Shown: positions 42,676 through 54,298, counted from the first letter of the stretch. The stretch: 64,000 nt of DNA from Adiantum capillus-veneris (GCA_014529385.2 CM043969.1:34672446-34736445), one strand, 5' to 3'. The notes: generated from the sequence alone by a model not told the origin. A program made the numbers and translations.

Positions 42676-45447
42676 TTAAGTTGTTGCAGAAGCGGGCTCC
42701 TGGTCCAATGAATCCCACTGAATGGCCAGCAGTTTGTAAGTAGTTTTCTTTCGGGTTGTGGAAGATGGGCCAACAGTTAGTGAAGGGGGAAGTCTGCGCA
42801 CTGAACGAGGTCCGGTAGGATCCCATGGAGGATAGGAGGGTGCAACTGCAGTGGAGTCGCGATAATCAAGCCGAGTAAATGAGCGAGTGTGCCGAGCAGT
42901 GCCATGGCTGGCTGAGGTTCGTGAGGGAACAGTGGGTGTGACTGGCTGAACTAGAGGTGCTTCCGCCACAGGGATAAAGGGTGGGTTGCGAGCTTGAGCA
43001 GGAATGAGTGGGGCTGCTGGTGCAGCGAGAGCAGGTGCAGGATCAGGTGGTGCGCGCCACGAACCAGTGGATTTTGTGGTAGCTTTGGAGGACATGGAAG
43101 GAGTGGATGAGGCAGCTACACGAGGTCCAGCGGCGGCGACGGACAGTAAGGAGTCTTCATCAAAGATGAGGCTGCGGCTATAGAAGAAGTTCCGTTTTCC
43201 AATATCATATAGGCGATAGCCCTTGATGCCGTAGGGTTCGCCATAGCCGACGAATATGGCTTTTATTGCATGGTCGCTAAGCTTATGTCGTTGTGTTGGC
43301 GGAACATGAGCATAAGCGGTACAGCCGAAGATGCGTAGGATGGCAAAATCAGGCTTTTGGCCATACCATAAGGTGTATGGGATATTGTTGGTACTACGTG
43401 TGTATACACGATTTTGGAGGTAGCAAGAAGTCGCAACCGCTTCTTCCCAAAAGGGGGGAGGCAGGCCAGCAATCTTAAGCATGCTCCTGGCCATGTTCAT
43501 TAGAGTGCGGTTCATTCTCTCAGCTATGCCATTCTGCTGAGGGTTGTGAGGTACAGTAAGCCTTTGGCGAATTCCATGTTGTTGGCAATAGGACTGAAAT
43601 ATATGTGACGTATATTCACCTCCATTGTCGGTTTGAAGGGCTCGTAAGGGTAAGCCTGTGTGAGCGGTCACAGTGGTGTGATAGGATTGAAAAGCTTTCA
43701 GCACAGTTTGGCCACTTTTATTCGGGATAAAGGCTACCATAGTATACTTTGTAAAGTCATCTATAAAAGTAATGAAGTAGCTGTGTCGGGTTAGGGATAT
43801 GACTGGTAGTGGTCCGCACAAATCAGAATGAACAAGCTCTAAGGGTTGGCTTGTGGAGGTTGTGCTGGTTGGGTATTTCTTATTAGCTAGTTTCCCATAT
43901 ATGCATCCTTCACACAGATCTAGGCGACTTTTCCTTGGTAATGCATAATGATTTACTAAGTTGCGGTTGGCTATTGTTTGCATTGTGGCTAAGTTAAGGT
44001 GCCCTAAACGATAATGCCATAGTAGCGTACTATAGTCGGGGTTAGGGGTCAAAGAGGTACTGTGGCATTCTTCTGAAGGTTTTGTGTGTCCCAAAAGGTA
44101 AAGTTTCCCAATTTTGGGGCCTAGTACTTCATACCAACCACCGCGAGGAAGGTGATGTTTGATTGTACAATGGTTAGCTCCAAACTCGACCTTAGTGCCG
44201 GTTTGTGCAATCTGGTTGACAGAGATCAGATTTTTAGCGATATGGGGAACATAGTATACTTTGTCAACAGCCACTACATTGCCATCAGATAGCATAATGT
44301 GTGCTGTTCCTACTCCTAAGGCTTGTTGAGTGCTATTATTCCCAAAGCGAACTTCAAAGGATTTAGTCAATGGTTTATAATTTCTCAAGTCCTCACGGCT
44401 GGATGTTAAATTACATGTAGCGCCAGAGTCTAAAATCCAAGAGGTGGTAGGTATATTGTAAGGTAGAGGTTCTGATATATGTGAGGCCATGAGACATAAA
44501 AGGATGTCCTCCTGAGAAGATTGAGAAGACGCTTCAAAGTCATCCAAGTCGGATTCCTCATCCGAGGCGGAGTTTGAGACGTAATTTGCATGGTTCCTTC
44601 GTGGACGACCATGTTGTTTCCAGCAATTCCGATCATCATGACCAGTAACTTTGCAGCCATTACAATATGGTTTAGGAAAACGGAAAGGTTGTCGGGATGT
44701 ACTTGGTCTATTAGACCGTGAGGACGGATGTGATGAGGATCTAGGTCGCCAGTTTGATGAAGACGCACCTTGGAATTGTGTTCGGGTGGAAGAGGGTCTA
44801 AATTTGCGCCCTCGAGAGGGCATATTACGGGAATACATGGCAATGTTGGTGGATGTTGAAGAGGCATTTGGAACTATGGTGCGTCGCATCTCATATTTCT
44901 CAAGGATTGAAGGGATAAGAATGGGCAATGTGAGATTGGGTAAGTTGGTTTTAGTGGTTATAAAGGGCTGCCAACTAGGAGGCAAAGCAGCAAGAAGTAA
45001 GACAGCTTGGAATTCATCAGGAAGAACAAGACCAGAAATGATAAGATCATCCATGGCCAAACGCCAGAGGCGAATGAACTTATCAGCCTCACCATCTTCT
45101 TCCATTATCAATGTATTTAACTTTTTGTACAGATTTACCTGAGATGCCTTGTTCTTCCTTTCGTATGTAGCAATCAAGTAATCCCAGATTGCCTTTGCTG
45201 TGGTGAGTGTGCGTACCGTTTGCGTCTGCGCATCTTCCATATGAAGAAGCATTTCGAGCCTTGCTTTAAGGTCCTTCGCCATCCAATCAGCATGTGTAGG
45301 AGCCGTCGGGGCGGGGCACACAGAAGTGCCGTCAACTATTGCCATTAGATCCTGTGTTTGGAGGATCATTGCCATCTTTGTCTTCCATGGTTGAAAGTTA
45401 GTGTCCGTTAGCCTGTCAATCTTGTAGGAGCGACTCCCTTGCGCCAT
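42676..45447 (-). pseudogene. Copia B gag, protease and integrase (upstream half)
   Basis: The ATG at 45447 (MAQGSRSYKIDRL) lies about 80 bp after the primer-binding site. In 923 residues: gag capsid; zinc knuckle CNGCKVTGHDDRNC; protease WILDSGATCNLTSS; integrase zinc finger WHYRLGHLN...CEGCIYGKL; DDE core HSDLCGP, LQTDNGGEY and GIAERMNRTL; then a Pro/Ser/Thr-rich linker ending in TAA. Copia elements normally read on into RT, so this stop is a lesion. Confidence 0.92.
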
Positions 45448-45528
45448 CAGATGAGGCTGTCCGGATCAGCAACACCAGAGGGAAGGGAACGCCGGTTAAG
45501 GTTCGTGGAGGGTCTGCGCGCCTCTCTA

Positions 45529-45540
45529 GCTCTGATACCA
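45529..45540 (-). other. Copia B primer-binding site
   Basis: TGGTATCAGAGC on the minus strand, directly adjoining the 5' LTR; complementary to initiator tRNA-Met. Confidence 0.9.
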
Positions 45541-45728
45541 TGTAGAAATATGAAAAATACAGACAGAGCGCTGCTGCACGTACACAGAGAGAGAGAGAGA
45601 TAGACAGAACGCTTTTTTTCGATTAGTTGTGTCTGTTAATGTATACACGTTCGATGTGCCTTTTGGCTTTCATCTTTTATTATCTGTTAATACTAAAATT
45701 AGATGCCAGTTGTCATTTTGATTCTTCA
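45541..45728 (-). repeat. 5' LTR of Copia B
   Basis: 188 bp with TG...CA ends on the minus strand, including a short GAGAGAGAGA run near 45590. Confidence 0.9.
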
Positions 45729-45733
45729 GCCCC

Positions 45734-46988
45734 TAGCCACAAGGCGGGCATTGTAGCGAGAGACACTACCATCAGAGTGAAACTTCTTGCGCTACAGCCA
45801 CTTACAAGTGACCAGCTTGCGATCAGCAGGAGCAGGTACGAGCTGCCAGGTTTGGTTATCCATCAGGGACTGGTATTCGGAGTTCATTGCCTCTTCCCAC
45901 TTGGAGGCTTCAGGACCTGACAAAGCTTCGTCCACTGAAATTTCATCCACCTGCTCAGGGTTTAAAGCCAATGCGCCAGGGTCATCCAAGGGGCCATTAG
46001 CTGTAGCATGAAGTACCTGCAAGTTGAAGGCACTGGCAACTGTAAGGTTGGCAAAGTGTTTTTCGGCCCCAAAGACACTTTCAGGTTGGATTGAAGAACC
46101 CAGCAAAGCAGACAAAATACTGCTTTCATAGATCTCACGGAGAGATCGAAACTTATTTGACATGGATGGGCGGGATCTTTGAGGAGGACCCATCAAAGAA
46201 GGTTGGTGTATGGGTTCAACTGGAACTGATGGTTTTGAGGACTTTTCTTTGGCAGGGGATGATATAGGGATAGTGGTATAACCTCCAGGAGGACTGGCGC
46301 TTTCAAGTTGCAGAGGCTTATTAAGCCCTCTCCTGATGGAAGATTTGGGGATCAGATGCCCAGCATCGTGCAGAGGATTTGGGGATTGAGGGAAGAGGAA
46401 AGATCTGGTCTTACCCCCAAGAGACCAAGGAGGGGCTTGGTGTGGTACAGGGGTTCGAATTGAGGCTGGGGAAGTGGGAACTTGTGGAGGTTGGGGCAGC
46501 TGCGGTTGTACTTCTGGAGGTGTAAGAACCTCGTCGGGCTCCTCCCATGCAACCTGTGGAGGAGGTGTAAGGGCAGGCTGTTGGTTTTGAGAATGAGGCA
46601 TGGGATTGTGGGATAGGGATGGATCAGTTGCATCATGCTGAGGAGTGATCAAGGCCAGTTCATCAAAGTAGACTGAGTGGGACAGCTGAAATTTTTTCTT
46701 CTGTGGGTCATACAATCTGTAGGCCTTCACTCCAAATCGATCGCCATAGCCCACAAACACCATTCGAGTGCTTGTAGCATCAAACTTTCTCCTCATTTCA
46801 AGTGCTTGGACAGGGTATGCTGCGCATCCGAAGGCTCTGAGGTGCTGTAGGTTAGGTATCTTCCCAAACCAGTGAAAATATGGGGTGTGTAAAGGATCAA
46901 TTGAATGTGGGGTTCGATTCTGAAGATAACAGGAAGTGGCAACTGCTTCCTCCCAATAATGTTTGGGGAGGCCAGCAGTGAGGAGCAT
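45734..46988 (-). pseudogene. Copia A integrase end, linker and RT start
   Basis: From 46988: LPKHYWEEAVATSCYLQNR (integrase tail), FGCAAYPVQA, a Pro/Gln-rich linker, then EEAMNSEYQSLMDNQTWQLV and CKWL at the RT N-terminus. A TAG at 45792-45794 interrupts it, after which RKKFHSDGSVSRYNARLVARG (spanning to 45734) runs up to the Copia B insertion. Confidence 0.88.
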
Positions 46989-47038
46989 GGCGCGGGCAGA
47001 TTGGACAAGGGTCCGATTTTTCCGTTCAGAAACCCCAT

Positions 47039-48142
47039 TTATTGAGGAGAGTAGGGCACTGTGAACTGCTGTTGAATTCCCTCAGTCTTGCAAAAATCCT
47101 GAAACTCCTTAGAATTGTATTCCCCTCCATTGTCAGAGCGCAAGACCTGAACTGGGAGATCATGTTGTCGCAAGGCGAGGATGCAATACTCCTTAAAACA
47201 GGCAAACACCTGAGATTTTTTCTTGAGAAAGTACACTGTGGTGTATCTGCAAAAATCATCAGTAAATGTTAGAAAATAGGTGGAACCTGTAAGGGATGTT
47301 GTCTCCATGGGGCCACAGACATCACTGTGAACCAGATGATTGACTTGTGTAGATCTCGTTTGAGACCTGGGAAATGGTTTGTGGCTGGATTCTCCAAGGA
47401 GACAGCCTTCACACAGGTCAATTGGTGAGAGCCTCTGAGGTATGCCATTGCATAGCTGATTCTTCGCCATGCGATGAAGAGTCGGAGAGTTGATGTGTCC
47501 GAGACGATAGTGCCACAGAAGTGTAGCAGTGGATTTGGTTACATTCAGAGAAAGAGTTGATGTAGAGGCTATGACAGCATGACGGCCAGGTTTGGAGATC
47601 ACAATGGGGTACAAACGGTTCACCTGAGGAAGTTTTATGATCTCATATTGGCCAGAGGGAAGCTTGAAATGGATCACACAGGAACCATGGAAGAACTCAA
47701 TGGAGGACCCGGTGGATGTGGCTGCAGATACTGAAAGCAAGTTTCGACTCAGGCCGGGGATGTGATAGATATCATGAATGAGGACTGAGGTGCCACTTGG
47801 CAAGGCAACTTGCATCTTGCCAAGACCTACAGCAGTAAGGCTTCGGTTATCCCCAAGATAAACTCACGTTCTATGTGAAGGACTGGTAGTCCTGCAGCCA
47901 ATGGCGGTGAGGCGTCATGTGATGTGTGGCGCCGGTATCAAGCAGCCATTCTGTTGCATCATCTTGAGTAGTAACAAGGGCATTAGAAGAATTAAGGTAA
48001 GCTGCAAACAATTGAAGTAGTTCCATACCATATTGGCCAAGTGCAGGTACCTCCACTCTCTGCAAATTGACACAGGGACGCCGATCATTCCGTTGTTGTT
48101 CTTGGCGCTTCGTTCGACAATCCCGCTCAGCATGACCAGCAC
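47039..48142 (-). pseudogene. Copia A gag end, protease and integrase core
   Basis: 48142-48090 gives SRAGHAERDC, the second half of a zinc knuckle (the expected second Cys is Ser). 48065-47871 carries protease LLDTGATHHMTPHRHW. 47815-47039 carries YHIPGLSRNLLSVSA, integrase WHYRLGHIN...CEGCLLGES, HSDVCGP and LRSDNGGEYNS, ending PYSPQ and a stop where QNGVSERKN is expected. Frameshifts lie near 47840 and 47039. Confidence 0.88.
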
Positions 48143-48335
48143 GGCTAAAATTCTTTGTGCTAGATTGTCATCTTCAACAACAAAAGGATTGTCCCCATTG
48201 AGCTCAACTTCTAAAGCTTCTACTTAGATAAGCTTTGAACTGGCTTCAATATTTGCATCGGTGTTATGGAAGTGGCACTCCATAGGATTATCTAGCTCTC
48301 AGATGCATTGACTGAGGAGAATCCGGAATCCATCA
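48143..48335 (-). repeat. 190-bp direct repeat, copy 1 (end of the acidic-protein gene)
   Basis: Nearly identical to 52331-52524 (words ATTGTCCCCATTGAGCTCAA and TGATGGATTCCGG shared). On the minus strand both copies look coding: ECHFHNTDA, then EALEVELNGDNPF and VEDDNLA. Both have a stop after ASSKLI (TAA here, TGA in the other copy). This copy joins Copia A at 48142. Confidence 0.8.
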
Positions 48336-50413
48336 TCTTTGCCCAACCCTCTAGTTGAGCATTCATGCTCAACTCAAGCTTCACTAGAGAGCTATGGAAA
48401 CACGCCACCAAGAAACCTGTATAGCATGCTGAAGGCTTTGAGAACGTGAAAAGAACCATATATACATTGTAGTTCACTGTGAGATCACTCCCTCTACTGC
48501 TTCCACCTGCTAGATACTTGAACTGAAATCCCACCTGGATCAAAGGGAAAGCTCTCAGCTTCCCTGCTTGAAGTCCAATGCCCACCCGGGTGAAATGAGA
48601 AGCTCTCAACTTCCCAGCTCGAAGACCGGCTTCCACCTGGATCCCAAAGAAACTGCAAATCCTCTCGAGGCTTGCATTTTGAACATAAAGCCTCTACACA
48701 AGAACACAAGCATACAGATAGGTGTGCAGACAGGCCATACCATCCACCGGAAGCTCCGGACCTGTAGCTACCACACTGCCATAAAACCATTCTAAATTGC
48801 CACCCTCCTGTGTGAGAGAGGCTTCTTCCAGCATTGGATGATGCATCTCTTGATCCTCTGACTCCCGAACACTGTTCAGGGCTCTCGTAGCTTTGATCCT
48901 ATCAAGAGCCTTGTTGACATACACAGCTTGGGAAGGATTTATCAAAACATCAAGGTCACCGAAATCCCAATCATCATCTGCATCCACTTCCTGTCCGTCA
49001 TCCAGCACATCCAATGTCTGGGAGACACTCATCACATCAGCACCATCGTCAGCATTCACCTTCAAGAGGCATTGAAAAGCATACTTCCCTGCAAAGAGGT
49101 ATACTAATCCCTTGAAGATATTGCAGGCATCTGCACATGCCAGCAACTCCCTCGGAGCACCTGTGACCACCTTAAGAGGCAAGTCTTCATCAAGCAAATT
49201 GTCTAGATACTCACAGGTAAGGTCTTCAAACATATCAGCATCAAAGGGAGAAGTTGCAGGCTCGTAATCAACCTCTCCTGATAAGAGAACTATCAATAAA
49301 AGCCATATCATCTTCTCCATCATCAAAAGAACTCCCTACTTGTGTCATATCCTCACCCATACTTCTGCCTTCCTTGATGGGTACAACCTTCTCACCATCG
49401 ACCACATTCTGAGCTTATAAATCTGCAATAAGAGCAGCCAAGTCCTCATCGGCAATCTCATGCACTGACACTTCATCCTCTTCAGCAGAGATCTCTTCCA
49501 CCTCGGCTTCGACCTCGATCACCACTTGCTCTTCGATATTGAGGGATTGCCCAACCCCTTGCTCTGGTAGAGTCTCTATCAGTTGGCACACCACTGATGC
49601 CTCTTCTGAGTGCACCTGCTCAGCCATCGCTTCATCAACCAAGCAAGACATGAATTCATTCCATACCTTCTCAGACTCCAAGTCTGCATCACCATTAGAC
49701 AGAGGGAAAATTTCCTGGTCCTTGACACATGATGGCCTGCACTCCAAGGCTGCATCTCCATTAGCTTCCACAGAGTCTGCTACCGGAGACAGCTCTCCAT
49801 GGCCACACACCGACTCTAGAACCAGACGCGCCTCCACATGCTACTGATCATGGTCAGACTGTCCACCCTCTTGCTTTGACTCACTAGCCTTTGACATCTC
49901 TTGGAAGTCTTCAATTGAATTGGGTGCGCAATCAGAATATGCACCATCCTCCTCACTGTCTTGCTCTCCTCCAGTCTGCACTCCATCGAGTACTGCATCC
50001 AAAAGCTCGCTCAAGATTCTCAAATCTTCGACATTATCTGAGCTTCTGCAACTACCATTGTCCTTAGACTCGCCCATATATCCGCTATTGGTAGATGCCG
50101 ATGGCCCTCCATCATCAGATACTGCCTCTGCTCTAGCTCCTGCTGGTCCCATAAACCTCCTTTGATCCTCACAAAAGGCCATAAGCAGTGCCAGGTTTAC
50201 ATTGTACCAGCTTCTTTGCTCTGTTGTTGAGAGGTTGCAATAGACCCTGCATGCAGCTCCACAAAGCCCTTGCCACACATTATCTGCCTTTGCTTCATCG
50301 TCATCGATCTGCAACTCTTCCATCTCTAGCTCCACGAGCCATATCCACGGTCGACTTCTCTGCCCTGGTGCTCCGCTAAACCACCTGTCGATCTTGGACT
50401 GTGCCATTTGCAT
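48336..50413 (-). pseudogene. Decayed gene for an acidic protein, unrecognised
   Basis: On the minus strand an ATG at 50407 starts MAQSKIDRWFSGAPGQRSRP, followed by QGLCGAACRVYCNLSTTEQR and LALLMAFCEDQRRFMGPAGA, then a long Asp/Glu/Ser-rich region. The same frame continues past a TAG at 49841-49843 to 49415, where a TAA stops it. After a frameshift near 49270 come DYEPATSPFDADMFEDLTCE, LLACADACNIFKGLVYLFAG and GGNLEWFYGSVVATG. A last segment near 48600-48300 includes SDLTVNYNVYMVLFTFSKP. It resembles an ordinary host-type protein captured or duplicated among repeats; I know no family for it. Two stops and a frameshift make it a pseudogene. Confidence 0.6.
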
Positions 50414-50668
50414 CCACTTGGCAGCTTAAAACTTTAGCTCGATCGGCATTATCTTTGGAATTGCCATAGAAGACTTGTCTGGGAGCTTTACGACCCAAAA
50501 AACACACCGTTCCCCAGCGGGATCGCTAGAAATTGATGGAGCTCGGGCAAACACACCCAGACCCAATCCTCTCACTCTTTCCCTAGCCCAAAAGTGCACC
50601 CTGATAGGCTCTTTGGAAACAAACCCCTCAAAAAAAAAAAAAAATCACTCTTGAGAGCGCATAGATGG

Positions 50669-50716
<48 letters not shown>

Positions 50717-52330
50717 ACACACACATATGTTCGGAGCCCCTACCATCACAGAACAAAGGCCTACGATGAGCAAAAATTAGAAGAGGTAAATATTGAGCCG
50801 ACTCAAGAGCTTGCAGACGAGATTGACAAACAAAGAAAAAAAAGGGTACACTGATGGATTCTAAAGAAGACTACTCTCCTTTAACATTTGATCTGTCACC
50901 GGCGTCACAGCCTCCTACCCACTAACAATCCTCAGCCTACACTACTACTCGACTCGCGCTTCCTTTTCCTAGGTGAACCCTCTCTTGAGTCCCAAGTGCC
51001 CTATGCTACCATCCTGGCGGTACGTCTCCTCGATTTCTCCAATCACTCAACTTCCTCTTCTATTGCATTCCTGGCGTTCCTTCTCTCTGCCTTGCAACAC
51101 TGTGGCAACCTCCTTCAACTCTCTGGGGATCTCCAGCCCCATGCTCTGCTTGGCCTCTCTAATTGGCGGCCGCCTCTCACAAGCTCCCAGTAGCAGCCCC
51201 TCTCAATTGAGTGCATGGCAGATTTACTCCTTCGTACTGCATGGCCTTCTCACTTGTCCGCGACTCCCCACCTCCTTGTCTTGACCGATGCGACTTCAGC
51301 ACCATCCACCACCCTCCGCCTCACGTGTGTAGCTGGCCTTGCTCTTCCATTCTAGCTGCAGCTCTCCTTTCCACAGCGGTATGCATGGCCACCTTCATAC
51401 ATCACTCTTCTGGTGCTTCTTTCCTCCGGTTGGCTGCCCCTCATCAACACCTAGTGAAAGCGCTACTAGGAGCTGTCTTTTCTCTCCTCACGGCCATCCT
51501 TCGATATGCATTGCCTTCTGATGGAAACCTCTGAGTGATCACCCTCTATTGTCCTTTCCCTTGACTACCAAACCCCGTGGCAGCTACTGCCCTCAGGTCT
51601 TGCTTCCCAAAAGCTTCCACGGCAGTGCCCTCGTAGACCCATGCTGCAAGCCCTCACACCTGGCCGTCCTTGTCCATGATGGCCACAGCGTCTTCCTGGC
51701 TTCACCACCCTTGCAGCCTCCCTTGAGGGCTCCCTACTGAGCTCGTCAGATTGTTTCCCCCCTTCCTGTCTGCAGTTCCAAAGCTCCTCCTCTCTGAGTG
51801 GCTTCTCGGCCTGATCCTCCTCCTCACGCCATGATGGCTGACCCTTGAACGTTCCCCCCTTCGCTCTGCCCGGTGCGCTCCTTTTATAAAGCTCTTCAAG
51901 TGGAAGCCTTCAGCATGGCTCCCCTCACCTCGCCCCGCGGCGGCTTCCCCTTCTCTTGCTGGCGGCGCCCACGTGCAGGCCACGCTCATAATCATTGCAG
52001 GCAATGGAAAACCTACTTCATTTCCCTTTGATGTCTTTTTAAAATAGGGGATGACTTCCACCAAGAGAGAGCCTCTCAAGAGCATGACTCCTTTTGAAGA
52101 ATCCTCCTCTTTTTAGTGCAACGTTCGCCATGAACTCATGGACGGATTGCAGTGGTTTGATTTGCAGGAGCAACGATTTTTTCAACGATGAACATGACTC
52201 ATTGCAACCGATTGACCCCGAAACTGAGACGTATGCATTACATCAGATGTGGCCACCACCGAGAGCTGCCGTGCTCTGACTATTTTTGACTATGTACAAC
52301 GTGAGAAACTTCACGGTCGTGATCGATGAT
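50414..52330. other. Non-coding stretch upstream of the acidic-protein gene
   Basis: A (CT)n microsatellite at about 50672-50712 and a CT/GC-rich stretch at 50880-51970. Open frames occur on both strands but show biased composition and no conserved motif, so I call no gene. The part just above 50413 probably contains the promoter and leader of the acidic-protein gene. Confidence 0.5.
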
Positions 52331-52524
52331 GGCTAAAATTTTTCGTGCTAGATTGTCATCTTCAACAATGAAAGGATTGTCCCCATTGAGCTCAACTTCT
52401 AAAGCTTCTACTCAGATAAGCTTTGAACTGGCTTCAATACTTGCATCGGTGTTATGGAAGTGGCAGTCCATAGGATTATCTAGCTCTCAGATGCATTGAC
52501 TGAGGAGAATCCGGAATCCATCAA
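52331..52524 (-). repeat. 190-bp direct repeat, copy 2
   Basis: Matches 48143-48335. On the minus strand the frame continues beyond the repeat as KILAIIDHDREVSHVV up to a TAG, so this copy seems to keep the original downstream coding sequence that copy 1 lost when joined to Copia A. Confidence 0.75.
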
Positions 52525-52829
52525 CGTATGTTTTGAACTTCTTGTATATGTTAACATCTATTCTTGTTGATTTGATACTCTTAATGTTAGGTTTTGTTTT
52601 AGGTAGTATTTTTCGAGTCCATCTTTTTCATCTTTAAGAATTAAAGGTTTAAATGTAGAGAGTAATTTTATAATTTTTGAGTAATGAACCCTTCGATTAA
52701 AAAAAAACACTAGCCTGGACTTAAGAGCTTGAATTGATGAGTTTTAGACCTCGTACTATCCCCTTTATTTTATACCTTCAAGGCTAGCATGGGTAGGTGA
52801 TCCATATGTAGATCGCAATCTCAAGAAGT

Positions 52830-53076
52830 GTGTTAGACCTTCAAACAACCCCATATAGCTTGGACAAGTGGTGGACCTTCCATGGAAGCTAATTCAAACA
52901 AGTGTGGTGGTGAACCTTCTGTGGAGTCTAATTGTGATAGACTTAAAACAATAGACATTTCCTTGCACTCGCTTGGACAAGTGGTAGACCTTGCTTCTAT
53001 TAAGGTCTCTATTGAGAAAATAATTGAATGTAGAAGAAGAGAGAGATTGACTAGGCATAGATTTATAAATTTGTAA
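52830..53076 (+). other. Satellite-like words inside a possible exon
   Basis: TAGCTTGGACAAGTGGTGGA at about 52857 and GCTTGGACAAGTGGTAGACC at about 52971 match the satellite half-unit start, and AGACCTTCAAACAACC near 52834 matches the adjoining part. The rest is not satellite. A frame from 52882 reads CDRLKTIDISLHSLGQVVDL and KVSIEKIIECRRRERLTRH. Either these are isolated degenerate satellite fragments or this locus resembles the source of the satellite. 52525-52829 and 53077-53600 contain no gene I can support. Confidence 0.5.
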
Positions 53077-53602
53077 AAAAGGGAAACGTGTTGGATTACA
53101 AAAATACCTCTCATTGTACGAGTGTCCAAAATGTAGCTATATATTTCATCCAAAATTAACACCTTTGGATAAAGGCTTATCTTTAGACATTAAATCAAGA
53201 GGTTATGGCTATGCATGTGTTGAGACTATTGGTCGACTTGAATGAGGAGACACATAGTTTGTTGACTATGACTTTATTTGATGTTTTCAAGTATTTATAT
53301 GGATAGAAGTCTTAATTACACTTTTAATGGATCAAATCTCAATCAAGTAAATCATGGTTGTTGTTAACTTTATGTGGCCTTCAATGTTCAGTGAAGTACT
53401 AAATTTTATTAAAGTGTAGGGTGTACAAGTTTGCCACAAAAGATTGTAGTACAGACTAGTGTTGCCTTGTGTATCGATAGTTGCAAGGATTATAATATTA
53501 ATTTTACCCTGAAGAAACTCCTAAGTTCGACTTCCACATGTTTAAAATTGGTGATTTAAATTCTAGTGATTTTTGAGAAACCAATGTTATTTGTGTTTTT
53601 TA

Positions 53603-54298
53603 GATTCACAAATTGGGATAGATAAGGCCCCTGTGGTTGAGTCCGCAATTGTTGAACCCCTTGATTCTATTATTTCTGATATGCCCAAGGTGGGATGATA
53701 CGTCTATACCAAAGTCTCGTGATGTGCACCTTGAGCAATCTTGCAATAGTGAGAATAAAGAAATGCCTACTCCAACAATACAACCTACTTCAAAAGATAC
53801 TAAAATGTCTACTCAAGAGCCGTTTCCATTTTTGCTACTTCATCTAGTGCAGATGTTGAGAAATCCATACTCACAATTATTTTGGACTTAAATGGTCTGC
53901 TATTGAAACATTCCCCTCAGTCGTCCTCATACCACCAGTCAGTGCAACTAGATCCAAAAAGATATATTATACTTAGGCTAGGTTGCATCCGATTCTTGAA
54001 GACTATATTACAGAGGTTTAATGTTGCAATTTGGTCAACGGCTACTAGAAACAATGTGCTTCAAATTCTTAAAGCACTAGAGGGCTTAGCAAAAGGTACA
54101 TTGCCTTTCTTTGCAATTTGGAATCAAGAAGGTTTCTACACTTGTCAAAGAAATAAATTATTTAGACGTGACAATCCAACTGCTGCTCAAGGCAATGTTC
54201 AAGCCTCTAGCTAAAATTGCCATGGGGTATGAATGTGACCCTCAAAGAACATTTCTTATTGATGACTCTCCTTACAAGGGATGCATTTCCCCTGAGTT
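53603..54298 (+). pseudogene. Second FCP1/NIF-type HAD phosphatase remnant, cut by CACTA sequence
   Basis: After a splice-acceptor-like TTTTTTAG near 53603, a Ser/Thr/Pro-rich segment is frameshifted. From 53840 the frame reads EKSILTIILDLNGLLLKH, a HAD motif I with D-L-N in place of DxD, then FLKTILQRFNVAIWSTATRN, the conserved F.V.IWS.....NV block. A frameshift near 54180 leads to FKPLAKIAMGYECDPQRTFL and IDDSPYKGCISPEL, HAD motif III. The domain stops at 54298 because CACTA sequence begins there. It is a different family member from the one at 12740-13522. DLNG versions of motif I are known in plant FCP1-like proteins and may be catalytically weak. Frameshifts make this copy non-functional. 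Confidence 0.75.

Larger units (their letters stand above)
40790..45728 (-). mobile_element. Copia B: nested Copia with a deleted 3' LTR
   Basis: The 5' LTR (45541-45728) reads TGAAGAATC...TTTCTACA on the minus strand. The 3' LTR (40790-40834) keeps only its two ends, having lost about 143 bp in the middle. A perfect 5-bp duplication GCCCC lies at 40785-40789 and 45729-45733. The primer-binding site adjoins the 5' LTR. The element interrupts VARG/FSQ in the RT of Copia A. Coding capacity is nearly complete, with one break between integrase and RT. Confidence 0.95.
39919..48142 (-). mobile_element. Copia A: Copia fragment truncated at both ends
   Basis: Minus-strand order is gag zinc-knuckle end (about 48142-48090), protease, integrase, RT start, then a nested Copia B (40790-45728 plus GCCCC), then the rest of RT to 39919. 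No LTRs are present: the 5' part is cut within the zinc knuckle at 48142 and the 3' part within RT/RNase H where the satellite begins. Stops and frameshifts show it is dead. It is the host of the Copia B insertion and therefore older. Confidence 0.9.

Noticed and set aside
50880-52085. Open frames of about 100-127 codons on both strands
   Set aside because: Compositionally biased CT/GC-rich DNA, overlapping frames on both strands, no conserved motif.
48143-52524. The 190-bp direct repeats as LTRs of a retrotransposon
   Set aside because: No convincing TG...CA ends, primer site, polypurine tract or target duplication; the repeats look coding.
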